A stretch of 6,232 nucleotides of DNA, taken from contig JAGLUV010000090.1 of NCBI GenBank assembly GCA_023134215.1, positions 1 to 6,232 of the forward strand, read 5' to 3'. The DNA comes from Candidatus Thorarchaeota archaeon. Lineage in GTDB: Archaea; Asgardarchaeota; Thorarchaeia; Thorarchaeales; Thorarchaeaceae. Positions 1 to 5,905 of this stretch are shown here, one piece after another (the stretch's first letter is position 1; every line of letters begins with the position of its first letter). Under the pieces are notes generated by a model that worked only from the letters and a program-made list of their open reading frames with translations, was not told the origin of the DNA and did not search any database. The position numbers were made by a program, and so were the translations under genes.

Positions 1-2
1 TC

Positions 3-350
3 ACTCGCAAGGAGCTAAGCCTGTGTGTGCGCCTTATCCTGCGATACCTTAACCTTAAGGTCCCATTCAGCAAACCAGCTGAGTTTGTTCATAGATTTGG
101 CACTGAGCTTAATCTTCCTGGCGCAGCCAAGAAGAAGGCTATTGACATCCTTGAACAGGCTCGCGAACAGAGACTCACAATTGGTAAGGATCCGAAAGGG
201 ATGGCTGCTGCTGCGATTTATGTTGCAAGCATCCTTACAGGGTCACGTCGTACACAATTGGAGATTGCTCGTACTGCACGGGTCACTGAAGTTACCGTAA
301 GAAATCGCTACAAAGAAATGGTTGAGAAGTTAGGAATCTCAACCTCGTAA
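3..350 (+). CDS. tfb: Transcription initiation factor IIB (TFB), C-terminal part, 5' end cut by window edge
   Basis: Archaeal TFB binds the TATA-box/TBP complex, contacts the BRE element and recruits RNA polymerase. Only the last 115 codons are visible. The frame is open to the left edge (it reads TRKELSLCVRLILRYLNLKV before the first GTG at 27), so the GTG is not the start. Visible are most of the second cyclin-like repeat: the NLKVP segment, the family hallmark DPKGMAAAAIYVAS, and the terminal helix-turn-helix (TQLEIARTARVTEVTVRNRY) that in TFBs reads the BRE. These match TFB/TFIIB very closely. The zinc ribbon, B-finger and first cyclin repeat must lie upstream. The gene ends in TAA, and 134 bp follow before the likely start of the next gene. 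Archaea often have several TFB paralogues, and which one this is cannot be told from the fragment. Confidence 0.93.
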   Translation, partial: TRKELSLCVRLILRYLNLKVPFSKPAEFVHRFGTELNLPGAAKKKAIDILEQAREQRLTIGKDPKGMAAAAIYVASILTGSRRTQLEIARTARVTEVTVRNRYKEMVEKLGISTS

Positions 351-440
351 CAACTCAATAACAAGTGGGGTTCGGCTTAACCGTCGAGTCCCTCTCCCCT
401 ATCTTTCAGGAATCATCTGCTACCAGTATCCCATATAGGC

Positions 441-450
441 TTATTTTATA
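441..450 (+). promoter_or_regulatory. Candidate TATA box for the longin-like gene
   Basis: The gap after TFB contains the AT-rich element TTATTTTATA. Its centre lies about 40 bp before the ATG at 485, so transcription starting roughly 25 bp downstream would give a leader of about a dozen bases. A weaker alternative, CATATAG, sits at 432-437. No clear purine-rich BRE is present just upstream. If this promoter is real, the gene is expressed independently of TFB and starts at 485. Otherwise the 351-484 gap holds only a weak four-base inverted repeat (GGTT...AACC near 368-382) and no convincing T-tract terminator. Confidence 0.4.
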
Positions 451-484
451 CGATTTCGATTCAATCTTGGAGACAGAAGATACT

Positions 485-1318
485 ATGTCTGGTCGACGCG
501 CTATTCAGGGAATCTGGCTAATAGAGCGTGGGTCAGGTCGTAACTTGATTGCCAAAGCTTACACAGAAATCGACATAGATATGGACCTGATTGCGCCTTT
601 CCTGTCTGCTACCCATACGTTCATCGATCGTGCGTCGTCCGAGGAGCTGCAGACCATTGATACAGAGTCTAATCGCTATGTGTGGGTGGCGAATGATTTC
701 CTTCTCTTTGTGATGGTAGTTTCCAAAGGAGCCCGACTTGGGCACATGCGATTCATCCTTGAGTATGCCTTGGCAGAGTTTATGCGAAACGAGGTGCCGA
801 AGAACTCTGACGTAAGCACAATGTTGAAGCGCTGGCGCGGCACCACAAGTACCTTCAAGCATTTTGAGGAATATGTAGAAGAACTGATTTCCCAATACGA
901 ATCGACCGACGAATCTCTTACTGCTGGCAAAGCTATGGATTGCCTTGCTGTGTATAGCCATCTGTTTCGGGCCATCTTACGAGTGAAGGCTCCAAAGAAG
1001 ACTCGCATCAAGCTAACGAAGAAGATTCGCGAACTAGCCCAACCAGTGCTTGAGCTAGACCCTGTCCTCTCTGACATCCAGATTGATGATGGCGGCGTAG
1101 AGATATTGCATTTAGACGTTTCAAGGATCAATTATCGTATGCTTCGGCAGGGTCTGGAGATGATGCTGCAGGTCGTGGCAAACGCCACACGTAAGACCGT
1201 CACCCAGACTGCCTTTAGAAACATGATATTCAGCCATGCTATGCCGTATGTCAAGAGGGACATCGAGCGTCTGCAGCTGTATTGCATACTAGACGATGTT
1301 GTTCGCTATCTCTTCTAG
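485..1318 (+). CDS. Longin-like domain protein of Asgard type with helical C-terminal domain, function unknown
   Basis: This 277-residue protein has no recognised enzymatic motif. Residues about 7-137 follow a pattern I associate with longin/roadblock-like proteins of Asgard archaea: a first strand IQGIWLIERGSGRNLIAKAY, then DLIAPFLSATHTF, a QTIDTESNRYVWV strand, a hydrophobic strand FLLFVMVVS, a long helix (about 85-102), and a region with a tryptophan (KRWRG) and FKHFEEYVEELI. Residues about 145-277 form a second, mostly helical domain with a short strand (VEILHLDV) and no match I can name. There is no signal peptide or membrane segment, so it is probably cytosolic. The frame is open back to GTG 365, but ATG 485 is preferred because the fold begins just after it, a TATA-like element precedes it, and the extra 40 residues look unlike a domain. 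In eukaryotes longin folds occur in SNAREs, adaptor subunits and small-GTPase regulators; a similar role here is inference. The stop overlaps the convergent gene. Confidence 0.72.
   Translation: MSGRRAIQGIWLIERGSGRNLIAKAYTEIDIDMDLIAPFLSATHTFIDRASSEELQTIDTESNRYVWVANDFLLFVMVVSKGARLGHMRFILEYALAEFMRNEVPKNSDVSTMLKRWRGTTSTFKHFEEYVEELISQYESTDESLTAGKAMDCLAVYSHLFRAILRVKAPKKTRIKLTKKIRELAQPVLELDPVLSDIQIDDGGVEILHLDVSRINYRMLRQGLEMMLQVVANATRKTVTQTAFRNMIFSHAMPYVKRDIERLQLYCILDDVVRYLF
1315..1318. other. Convergent stop-codon overlap through a CTAG palindrome
   Basis: The four bases CTAG serve both strands. The plus-strand TAG (1316-1318) ends the longin-like gene and the minus-strand TAG (1315-1317) ends the methyltransferase gene. 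There is therefore no intergenic space for a terminator between these genes, and each transcript probably runs some way antisense into the other. Confidence 0.9.
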
Positions 1319-2655
1319 CGTTTGCCAAGCATAACGACCGTTCGCTCCACTGTTTGTCCCATCTTCCTCTCAGGTATAGTACGACGCTCGGGACGAATCA
1401 TTATTTGCTTATCCGTTGACTGAGTTCTGATTGATTTTCGAGGAAGGAATCTGATGAGCTCGAAGCTAGTGCCCTTGGTTAACAGGTCAAACTCGACGCT
1501 GACTTGTCCCTTTGTTGTATTAATCACAGGGAGTGTCATGGCTATCCTTCCGTCCGGTCTAAGACATGGTTCAATACCTTTCAAGGAGTCACGGTACAGT
1601 TTAGTTAGCTCCAAGATGCTCTCTTCGGCATCTTTTCGCTCAGGTCGCTTGGTATAAACCGGGCCTAAGGTGGGCTCAAATGCAATTGCATCCACTGCCT
1701 TGCCAACAACTTCAGCAGCCCTGCGAGCATCGCCCTTCACAATCCTAAAATCGAGTTTCTCTCCTAAGTCCGAACTTAACCATCTTAGGTTTAACCGGGC
1801 ACCTTGTACGGCGTCACCGTCAATGTCTATCCCTATGCATTTCATGCCTAGGATTGCCGCTTCCATCAACAGAGTCCCTGCGCCGCAGAATGGATCCAAG
1901 ATGGTGTCGCCTGGTTTTGCGCCTGCAAGCGTTATTAGGGTCCTACAGAGCTTTGGACTAGTGCTGGTCTTAGGCGTGATATGCGGTCTCGATTCATCTC
2001 GATATTGTTGAAGGCGTGAGTCATACACAACCACGGTCTTTCCAATGTACAGGGATCCTTCTGTAATCACTGCGAGCACCTCGGCATTCGGGGGGCGCAA
2101 CAGGTTGTATCGGGCGATTGTCTGGGGCCACAGTGCAGTGTTCGGGCGCTCTTTCTTCCTAGTATCAGGCCCTTCATAGATGTAGTAAGCAGCTCTTCTG
2201 GCACCGCGAGCCAGAAGCTTCCTCTTTGCCCACTCATCCAATCCAAGAGTCAAACGCTTGAGGCTCACAGTTGATTCAACGTTCAACATTGGGTATGTGC
2301 TGACTCCAAACTTGATTTTCTTTCCCTTGGGAGATGGCCATATGCGGTCTATCCAAGGACACTCCATCAGCTCAGTCCTGTACCTCTTGACTGGCCGCCC
2401 CTGCTTTGGAAACGCCCTTTCTGCAACTGACCGATTGTACTTGGTGATTACGCGGCCAATTTTGAAACAGCCTCCAAGCGCCTCCTGAATCTCAACAACT
2501 TGGGAATCACTCAAGCGCTCGTCAATCTCAACAATAGCTGCATTCCTGGAGTGGTCATTGACATGTGCAGTCAGATTCTGATCCCTCAGGTAGACAATCA
2601 TCTCTGCAATGCTCAAGAGCCAGTTCTTTCCCAGGATGAAGATGTATTCAGTCAT
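1315..2655 (-). CDS. Trm11/COG1041-type SAM-dependent methyltransferase with variant catalytic motif EPTLGP
   Basis: The protein has 446 residues. The N-terminus (TEYIFILGKNWLLSIAEMI) resembles the N-terminal ferredoxin-like domain of Trm11/TrmG10-type tRNA guanosine methyltransferases. Residues about 110-210 look like a degenerate THUMP-type RNA-binding region ending in LYIGKTVVVYD. The Rossmann methyltransferase domain follows: the RPHITPKTSTSPKLCRTL lead-in (223-240), SAM motif I DPFCGAGTLLMEA (254-266), acidic motif GIDID (275-279), and KGDARR (307-312). At motif IV, where this family normally has (D/N)PPY contacting the target amino group, the sequence reads AFEPTLGP (325-332). The SAM pocket therefore looks intact but the catalytic loop is altered. 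I recall similar ExxLGP forms in a COG1041 subgroup but cannot check. RNA N2-guanine methylation is the family role; the substrate here is unknown. The ATG start overlaps the upstream stop (ATGA), with GGAG 11 bases before it. Confidence 0.82.
   Translation of the reverse strand: MTEYIFILGKNWLLSIAEMIVYLRDQNLTAHVNDHSRNAAIVEIDERLSDSQVVEIQEALGGCFKIGRVITKYNRSVAERAFPKQGRPVKRYRTELMECPWIDRIWPSPKGKKIKFGVSTYPMLNVESTVSLKRLTLGLDEWAKRKLLARGARRAAYYIYEGPDTRKKERPNTALWPQTIARYNLLRPPNAEVLAVITEGSLYIGKTVVVYDSRLQQYRDESRPHITPKTSTSPKLCRTLITLAGAKPGDTILDPFCGAGTLLMEAAILGMKCIGIDIDGDAVQGARLNLRWLSSDLGEKLDFRIVKGDARRAAEVVGKAVDAIAFEPTLGPVYTKRPERKDAEESILELTKLYRDSLKGIEPCLRPDGRIAMTLPVINTTKGQVSVEFDLLTKGTSFELIRFLPRKSIRTQSTDKQIMIRPERRTIPERKMGQTVERTVVMLGKR
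2652..2655 (-). other. ATGA start/stop overlap (likely translational coupling)
   Basis: The minus-strand ATGA combines the methyltransferase start (ATG, 2653-2655) with the TGA stop (2652-2654) of the endonuclease IV-like gene. A GGAG lies 11 bases and a GGAGGAG 17 bases before the ATG, inside the upstream gene. This fits reinitiation or coupled translation from one mRNA. Confidence 0.85.
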
Positions 2656-3497
2656 GCTTTGTGTTTCTCCAGCTCCTCCAGTAGGAATTTGGCATATAGT
2701 GCTCCCTTCAATGGCGTTGGCGTTTCAGAGATGAATGTTGGCTTGTACCCAACTTCTTTGGTTATCTCGATCAGGGGCAGTATATCCGGCCCCCATTCCT
2801 CCCCGAGGGGTCTGTGAGCTTTTTCTCCTGCTTGCGTGAAGATTATGCCGCTAATATGAAAATGCATGTTATGAACAAATTGAGCCCCAAGAGCATCCTC
2901 GAATATGCCAAGAACCTCAAGATAGCTCTGTTTATCGTTGCACTTACCTTGTGTGCGCGCATACATATGCGCCCAGTCAATCGTTGGAATCAGGCCATCC
3001 GTTTCTGCGCAGAGTCCAGCAATCTCGTTGACTGATCCATAGGCGTTTATCTTGCCCGCAATCTCCGGGGCCAAGTATGCTCCTTCGCCGAGGTGCCCTG
3101 CTTTCTCCCAGACCTCCTGAAGCGCACTTCTAACGACCTTGTGTGACTCCTCAGGACTGAGGCCTCCGTATGTCCCGACATGGAATACAATCCGTTTCAC
3201 GCCCATTAGTGGTGCGAATCGCAGGGCCTTTTCAAGCCGTTTTCTTGATCTTTGACGTATGTCATCTGATTTTGATGCCAGATTGATGTAGTATGCTGCA
3301 TGCATGCTCATGGCTATACCTGTAGATTTGGCCAGATTTCCTAGCACTCTCGCTTTTTCCTCAGATGTTCTCAACCCGTAAACAGCCGCGTACTCGAATG
3401 CGGTCAAACCTGCTTCTTTCAGGATTTCGAAGCTTCTCTTTGGTTTGCCTTTCGCTTCCTCGGGGTAGCCCGCTGGACCAAAGCGGATTTCCTCCAT
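2652..3497 (-). CDS. nfo: Endonuclease IV-like AP endonuclease (TIM barrel, archaeal type)
   Basis: Endonuclease IV cleaves DNA 5' to abasic sites in base-excision repair, using a trinuclear zinc centre in a TIM barrel. The 281-residue length is normal for the family. The N-terminus IRFGPAGYPEEAKGK is typical of archaeal members. Metal-ligand positions can be followed through the barrel: His66 in SMHAAYYINLAS, His106 in IVFHVGTYG, Glu145 in APEIAGK, Asp174 and His177 in PTIDWAHMYAR, His214 in HFHISG, His228 in AHRPLGEE, and Glu258 in ISETPTP. One ligand differs: the bacterial DxH pair at the seventh strand reads KAH here, so the Asp counterpart of E. coli Asp229 is missing. The start is ATG with GGAGG (3508-3512) ten bases upstream. 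The gene is coupled to the methyltransferase by ATGA. Another xylose-isomerase-like TIM-barrel activity is possible but less likely given the ligand set. Confidence 0.85.
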   Translation of the reverse strand: MEEIRFGPAGYPEEAKGKPKRSFEILKEAGLTAFEYAAVYGLRTSEEKARVLGNLAKSTGIAMSMHAAYYINLASKSDDIRQRSRKRLEKALRFAPLMGVKRIVFHVGTYGGLSPEESHKVVRSALQEVWEKAGHLGEGAYLAPEIAGKINAYGSVNEIAGLCAETDGLIPTIDWAHMYARTQGKCNDKQSYLEVLGIFEDALGAQFVHNMHFHISGIIFTQAGEKAHRPLGEEWGPDILPLIEITKEVGYKPTFISETPTPLKGALYAKFLLEELEKHKA

Positions 3498-3507
3498 CTA
3501 ATTCAAT

Positions 3508-3512
3508 CCTCC
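3508..3512 (-). promoter_or_regulatory. Shine-Dalgarno site of the endonuclease IV-like gene
   Basis: A perfect GGAGG on the minus strand lies ten bases before the ATG. It supports this start and shows that internal genes of the cluster use Shine-Dalgarno-led translation. Confidence 0.7.
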
Positions 3513-3553
3513 ATGGTGGTTTCAAAAGGGGTTCATGCTCGTGACCTGATATC

Positions 3554-4255
3554 CTATCCTCGCTCATTCCTGAGTGAGGATTGAGTGCTATAGATGTTGT
3601 GAGCTTCAACAACCTGTTTCTTCATCTCTTCAGAATATTCAACGCACAATTTCTCCCTCAATTGATCTGGTACATCCTGTCCATTCGCCAACATTTTTCC
3701 TGCAGTCCGTATAGCTTCAAGAAATTCTGCAAGTTGCCCTCGTCCCTCTTCGTTGAACAGTAACTGGGCAGCAGGTAATGTGATGTGTAGAGCTGATTGG
3801 AATAGTGCTTTTGCAAGGCGGAAAGGAGTGCTATCGGGAAATCCACAAGTAGCTACTAGGACAACCTTAGGGATCTTTCTTTGTCTACCTGGATGATGTG
3901 TTTCACCATCTTCCCCTTTATACATCTCAGGCATGGTGAAAGTGAAAGTCCTTTCAATGAGCTTCTGAAGATAGTGTGTCACATTATTACCATAGATGGG
4001 AGTCCCGAGAACCAGAACATCTGTATCAGCAATCTCAGGAAGAATCCAATCCATATCGTCTCTGTGAACGCATTTTCCAGGTGTCTTCCACCAACAAGTG
4101 AAACAGCCACGGCATCCATTGATATCCAAATCTACAACATGGTGCTTGGCAATCTCAGCTTTGGTTTCGCTTGCCCCCTCGATAAACGTATCAAGTAGAA
4201 TGTTAGTAGTCCCTCGCTCTTTCCGTGGACTGGCATTGAACACTAAAATTTTCAT
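3554..4255 (-). CDS. NAD(P)H-dependent FMN reductase / iron-sulfur flavoprotein-like
   Basis: This 233-residue flavodoxin-fold protein opens with MKILVFNASPRKERGTTNIL, in which the SPRK..GTTN loop binds FMN phosphate. Next comes a cysteine cluster C48-x2-C51-x2-C54-x7-C62 (CRGCFTCWWKTPGKC), matching the compact 4Fe-4S motif of the iron-sulfur flavoprotein (Isf) family, or in close relatives a conserved cysteine site. The family's second flavin-contact loop follows as LGTPIYGNNVTHYLQKLIER (residues about 83-102). The C-terminal third is helical and charged and probably takes part in oligomerisation. The family passes electrons from ferredoxin or NAD(P)H to oxygen, peroxide, quinones or other acceptors; the acceptor here is unknown. 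There are no membrane segments. The ATG has no clear Shine-Dalgarno, and 73 bases separate it from the upstream DUF6125 gene, so a separate start of transcription is possible. A 56-base gap separates it from the downstream gene. Confidence 0.85.
   Translation of the reverse strand: MKILVFNASPRKERGTTNILLDTFIEGASETKAEIAKHHVVDLDINGCRGCFTCWWKTPGKCVHRDDMDWILPEIADTDVLVLGTPIYGNNVTHYLQKLIERTFTFTMPEMYKGEDGETHHPGRQRKIPKVVLVATCGFPDSTPFRLAKALFQSALHITLPAAQLLFNEEGRGQLAEFLEAIRTAGKMLANGQDVPDQLREKLCVEYSEEMKKQVVEAHNIYSTQSSLRNERG
3557..3580. repeat. Imperfect 9-bp inverted repeat at the 3' end of the FMN reductase gene
   Basis: TCCTCGCTC (3557-3565) and GAGTGAGGA (3572-3580) flank a six-base loop and pair at eight of nine positions (the ninth is G-T on the plus strand, A-C on the minus). 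The repeat covers the last codons of the flavoprotein gene, whose TAG is at 3554-3556. A short TTTT run follows about 30 bases later on the minus strand. It could be a 3' processing or attenuation hairpin within the cluster or a coincidence of coding sequence; a strong terminator is unlikely. Confidence 0.3.
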
Positions 4256-4328
4256 AACGATTGAGAAAGTTAATGCAATAGATAAGGTCGTTGATTTCTA
4301 CGCAATTCTTGACCTGAAACCGTATTCG

Positions 4329-4844
4329 TTAACATTCGTTTTCTTCTGTGGTGAACTCCCAGCGGCAATAAGCATCCGGAGGGTGCTTGTCAGGCGGACA
4401 AAACACGCAGCGCGTCTTGATTCTGGGGTCAATCGTTTCAGCGAAGTAACTGTACTCGATTTCTCCGACCGGTCGACAGGGGAAATCTGGAAGTCCCTTC
4501 CGATTCCTTGCCGTCTGGACTCTGCACTCATCCATGGTGAATATCAGAGTCTTGTCATCTTTCCATACTGTAGACTGCTTGTTCAATCTCGCATACACTC
4601 GATAGTCCAACGCCTTCTCTAGCGACTTCAGACCTCCGTTTGGTTCAATCCCAAACTCCCGCATTATGCGTCGTGCCTCTATGGGTGAGAAGAGTTTCCA
4701 TGCTTCCTTGTCCATTTCCATGGCCACATCAATGCCATACTCTTTTTCCAGCGCCAGGAAGTATGCGCCATCCATTGCTTGCCACGCCTTGGCATAAGCA
4801 TCAATTATTTTCAGAAGTGTGGCCTTCGGAAGGTCATCAAACAT
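4329..4844 (-). CDS. DUF6125-type cysteine-rich cytosolic protein, function unknown
   Basis: This 171-residue soluble protein resembles a family I know as DUF6125, related by annotation to the L-2-amino-thiazoline-4-carboxylic acid hydrolase-like group; that enzymatic name should not be taken as shown. The N-terminal half is helical with the recognisable run AWQAMDGAYFLALEKEYGID (20-39), then EAWKLFSPIEARRIM, and GGLKSLEKALDYRVYARLN. The C-terminal half carries ECRVQTARNRKGLPDFPC (106-123), FAETIDPRI, CVFCPPD (146-152) and YCRWEF (159-164). Cys107, Cys123, Cys146, Cys149 and Cys160 are spaced like a metal or cofactor site. The ATG is preceded by GAGGAT about nine bases away. As the first gene of the minus-strand cluster it lies directly upstream of an iron-sulfur-flavoprotein-like reductase, so a shared redox or metal role is a reasonable but untested inference. 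Confidence 0.7.
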   Translation of the reverse strand: MFDDLPKATLLKIIDAYAKAWQAMDGAYFLALEKEYGIDVAMEMDKEAWKLFSPIEARRIMREFGIEPNGGLKSLEKALDYRVYARLNKQSTVWKDDKTLIFTMDECRVQTARNRKGLPDFPCRPVGEIEYSYFAETIDPRIKTRCVFCPPDKHPPDAYCRWEFTTEENEC

Positions 4845-4948
4845 TTATAGCACATCCTCGCTGCGGTTTGGTTTGGACCATAATAAGAGTGATTAGGTTT
4901 TCTCAAATCGTTTCCACAATTCTTTAATCGCCATTGGTATCCTCGTGT
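4845..4948. promoter_or_regulatory. Divergent promoter region between the DUF6125 and UbiA genes
   Basis: This 104-bp gap separates two divergent genes, so both promoters should lie here. Leftward, TTATTATG on the minus strand (4879-4886) is a TATA-like candidate about 35-42 bp from the ATG, and GAGGAT (4854-4859) is the likely ribosome-binding site. Rightward, TCTTTAATC (4921-4929) is the best TATA-like candidate. No operator palindrome or riboswitch-like structure is evident. Confidence 0.5.
4921..4929 (+). promoter_or_regulatory. Candidate TATA box for the UbiA gene
   Basis: TCTTTAATC is centred about 24 bp before the ATG at 4949. This is the usual archaeal TATA-to-start-site distance, and no Shine-Dalgarno precedes that ATG. 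Together these suggest a leaderless transcript starting at or next to the start codon. The TATA match itself is only moderate. Confidence 0.4.
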
Positions 4949-5899
4949 ATGTCGGATGGACAGCAAATGTCGGAAATGGATTCATCTCAAGGTCGTCAGC
5001 AGAAGAGAATAGACCCGAAAGCCTTCTTGCAAATCATCCGTCCACAAAACTGCATCATTGGGGGCTTAACAGTGATCGCGGGAGTGGCGATGTCCTACAA
5101 ACTAGACCCTAGTCCGGCTGCTCTATCTACGCACCTACCGTTGTTCATCTTTGCGTACCTAACGTACTTCTTTGTCGCCGCGGGTGGCAACGTCGTCAAT
5201 GACATATTTGACATAGAGGTTGATAAGATCAATCGGCCACACAGGGCTCTGCCAAGTGGACGCATGACAGTGCGGCAGGCCTGGATGTATGTTGCTTTCC
5301 TAGGTCTGATTGGTGCGTTGTTTGCGTGGCTAAACGGGCCCCTCGGCACTGTGATTGTCATCGTCTTCCAAGTAGTCGGTTATGCGTACGCGGCGAAAGT
5401 GAAGGAGCTCGGCATCGCTGGAAACTTCATGGTTGCCTTTTCCTTCGCATTCGGCGTTATTTATGGCTCTTTCATCTATGGCGAACAAGTTGCTGCGATA
5501 TACATTCCCCTTCCATCCATACTATTCTTCATTACTGCCTTCATGATTCTTCAGGCACGCGAAACAATCAAGGGGGCCGAGGATGTTGAGGGCGATAAGC
5601 TGAGAGATGTCCGTACCATTGCGAGAGTGTACGGTTACAATGCGGCCGCTGGGGTTGCTGCAGTCTTAAACTTCATTGGAGTCACCTGCTACGTACTGAT
5701 ATGGTTTCTCGGCTATGCCAGCTTGGATCTTTGGCCTTTGCTCCTCCTTGGTTCTGCAGTCGTGATTGGCGCTGCTATAACGCCCCTAACGGGGCCTAGC
5801 AATACAAAACGTCTGTTGATAGGTAGCACGCTTGACAAGATTGGTGCATTGGTTGGTCTCATCACTTTCGTCGTAGTTCCGTTATACGGCATCCTGTGA
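4949..5899 (+). CDS. UbiA prenyltransferase, probable geranylgeranylglycerol-phosphate geranylgeranyltransferase (DGGGP synthase)
   Basis: This 316-residue polytopic membrane enzyme of the UbiA superfamily has about eight or nine hydrophobic segments. In archaea this type adds the second geranylgeranyl chain to geranylgeranylglyceryl phosphate, making the ether-lipid core (EC 2.5.1.42). The first Mg-diphosphate motif is NDIFDIEVDKINRPHRALPS (84-103, with N84, D85, D88, D92). The second is KGAEDVEGDK (208-217, with D212 and D216), followed by RTIARVYG. Both, and the RPHRALPSG tail, fit the archaeal DGGGP synthase group better than quinone or chlorophyll prenyltransferases, though a menaquinone-type substrate cannot be excluded. 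The first 24 residues are hydrophilic and could be shortened, since ATG codons also occur at 4967 and 4976; a TTG at 4934 is also in frame. ATG 4949 is chosen because a TATA-like element lies the right distance upstream for leaderless translation. The TGA is six bases from the convergent gene's stop. Confidence 0.88.
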   Translation: MSDGQQMSEMDSSQGRQQKRIDPKAFLQIIRPQNCIIGGLTVIAGVAMSYKLDPSPAALSTHLPLFIFAYLTYFFVAAGGNVVNDIFDIEVDKINRPHRALPSGRMTVRQAWMYVAFLGLIGALFAWLNGPLGTVIVIVFQVVGYAYAAKVKELGIAGNFMVAFSFAFGVIYGSFIYGEQVAAIYIPLPSILFFITAFMILQARETIKGAEDVEGDKLRDVRTIARVYGYNAAAGVAAVLNFIGVTCYVLIWFLGYASLDLWPLLLLGSAVVIGAAITPLTGPSNTKRLLIGSTLDKIGALVGLITFVVVPLYGIL

Positions 5900-5905
5900 A
5901 ATCCG

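Noticed and set aside
364..396. Possible tRNA 3' end (bases resembling a T-arm, GTCGAGTCCC)
   Set aside because: No matching acceptor, D-arm or anticodon arm can be drawn around it, and the T-loop consensus TTC is broken.
365..484. N-terminal extension of the longin-like gene from GTG 365
   Set aside because: The frame is open, but the 40 extra residues do not look like part of the fold, and a TATA-like element and ATG 485 give a better start. Kept only as an alternative.
533..1131. Two antisense open frames over the longin-like gene
   Set aside because: They have low-complexity, basic compositions with no motif and fully overlap a better-supported gene on the other strand.
1454..2817. Several plus-strand open frames opposite the methyltransferase and endonuclease IV-like genes
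   Set aside because: They lie antisense to clear family members, and their translations show no domain-like pattern.
4098..4622. A 174-residue plus-strand open frame across the flavoprotein/DUF6125 junction
   Set aside because: It runs antisense through two well-supported genes and their gap, with no recognisable motif. It is a by-product of open reading on the opposite strand.
4934..4948. Extension of the UbiA gene to TTG 4934
   Set aside because: It adds only five residues (start VSSC), has no ribosome-binding site, and lies too close to the TATA-like element.
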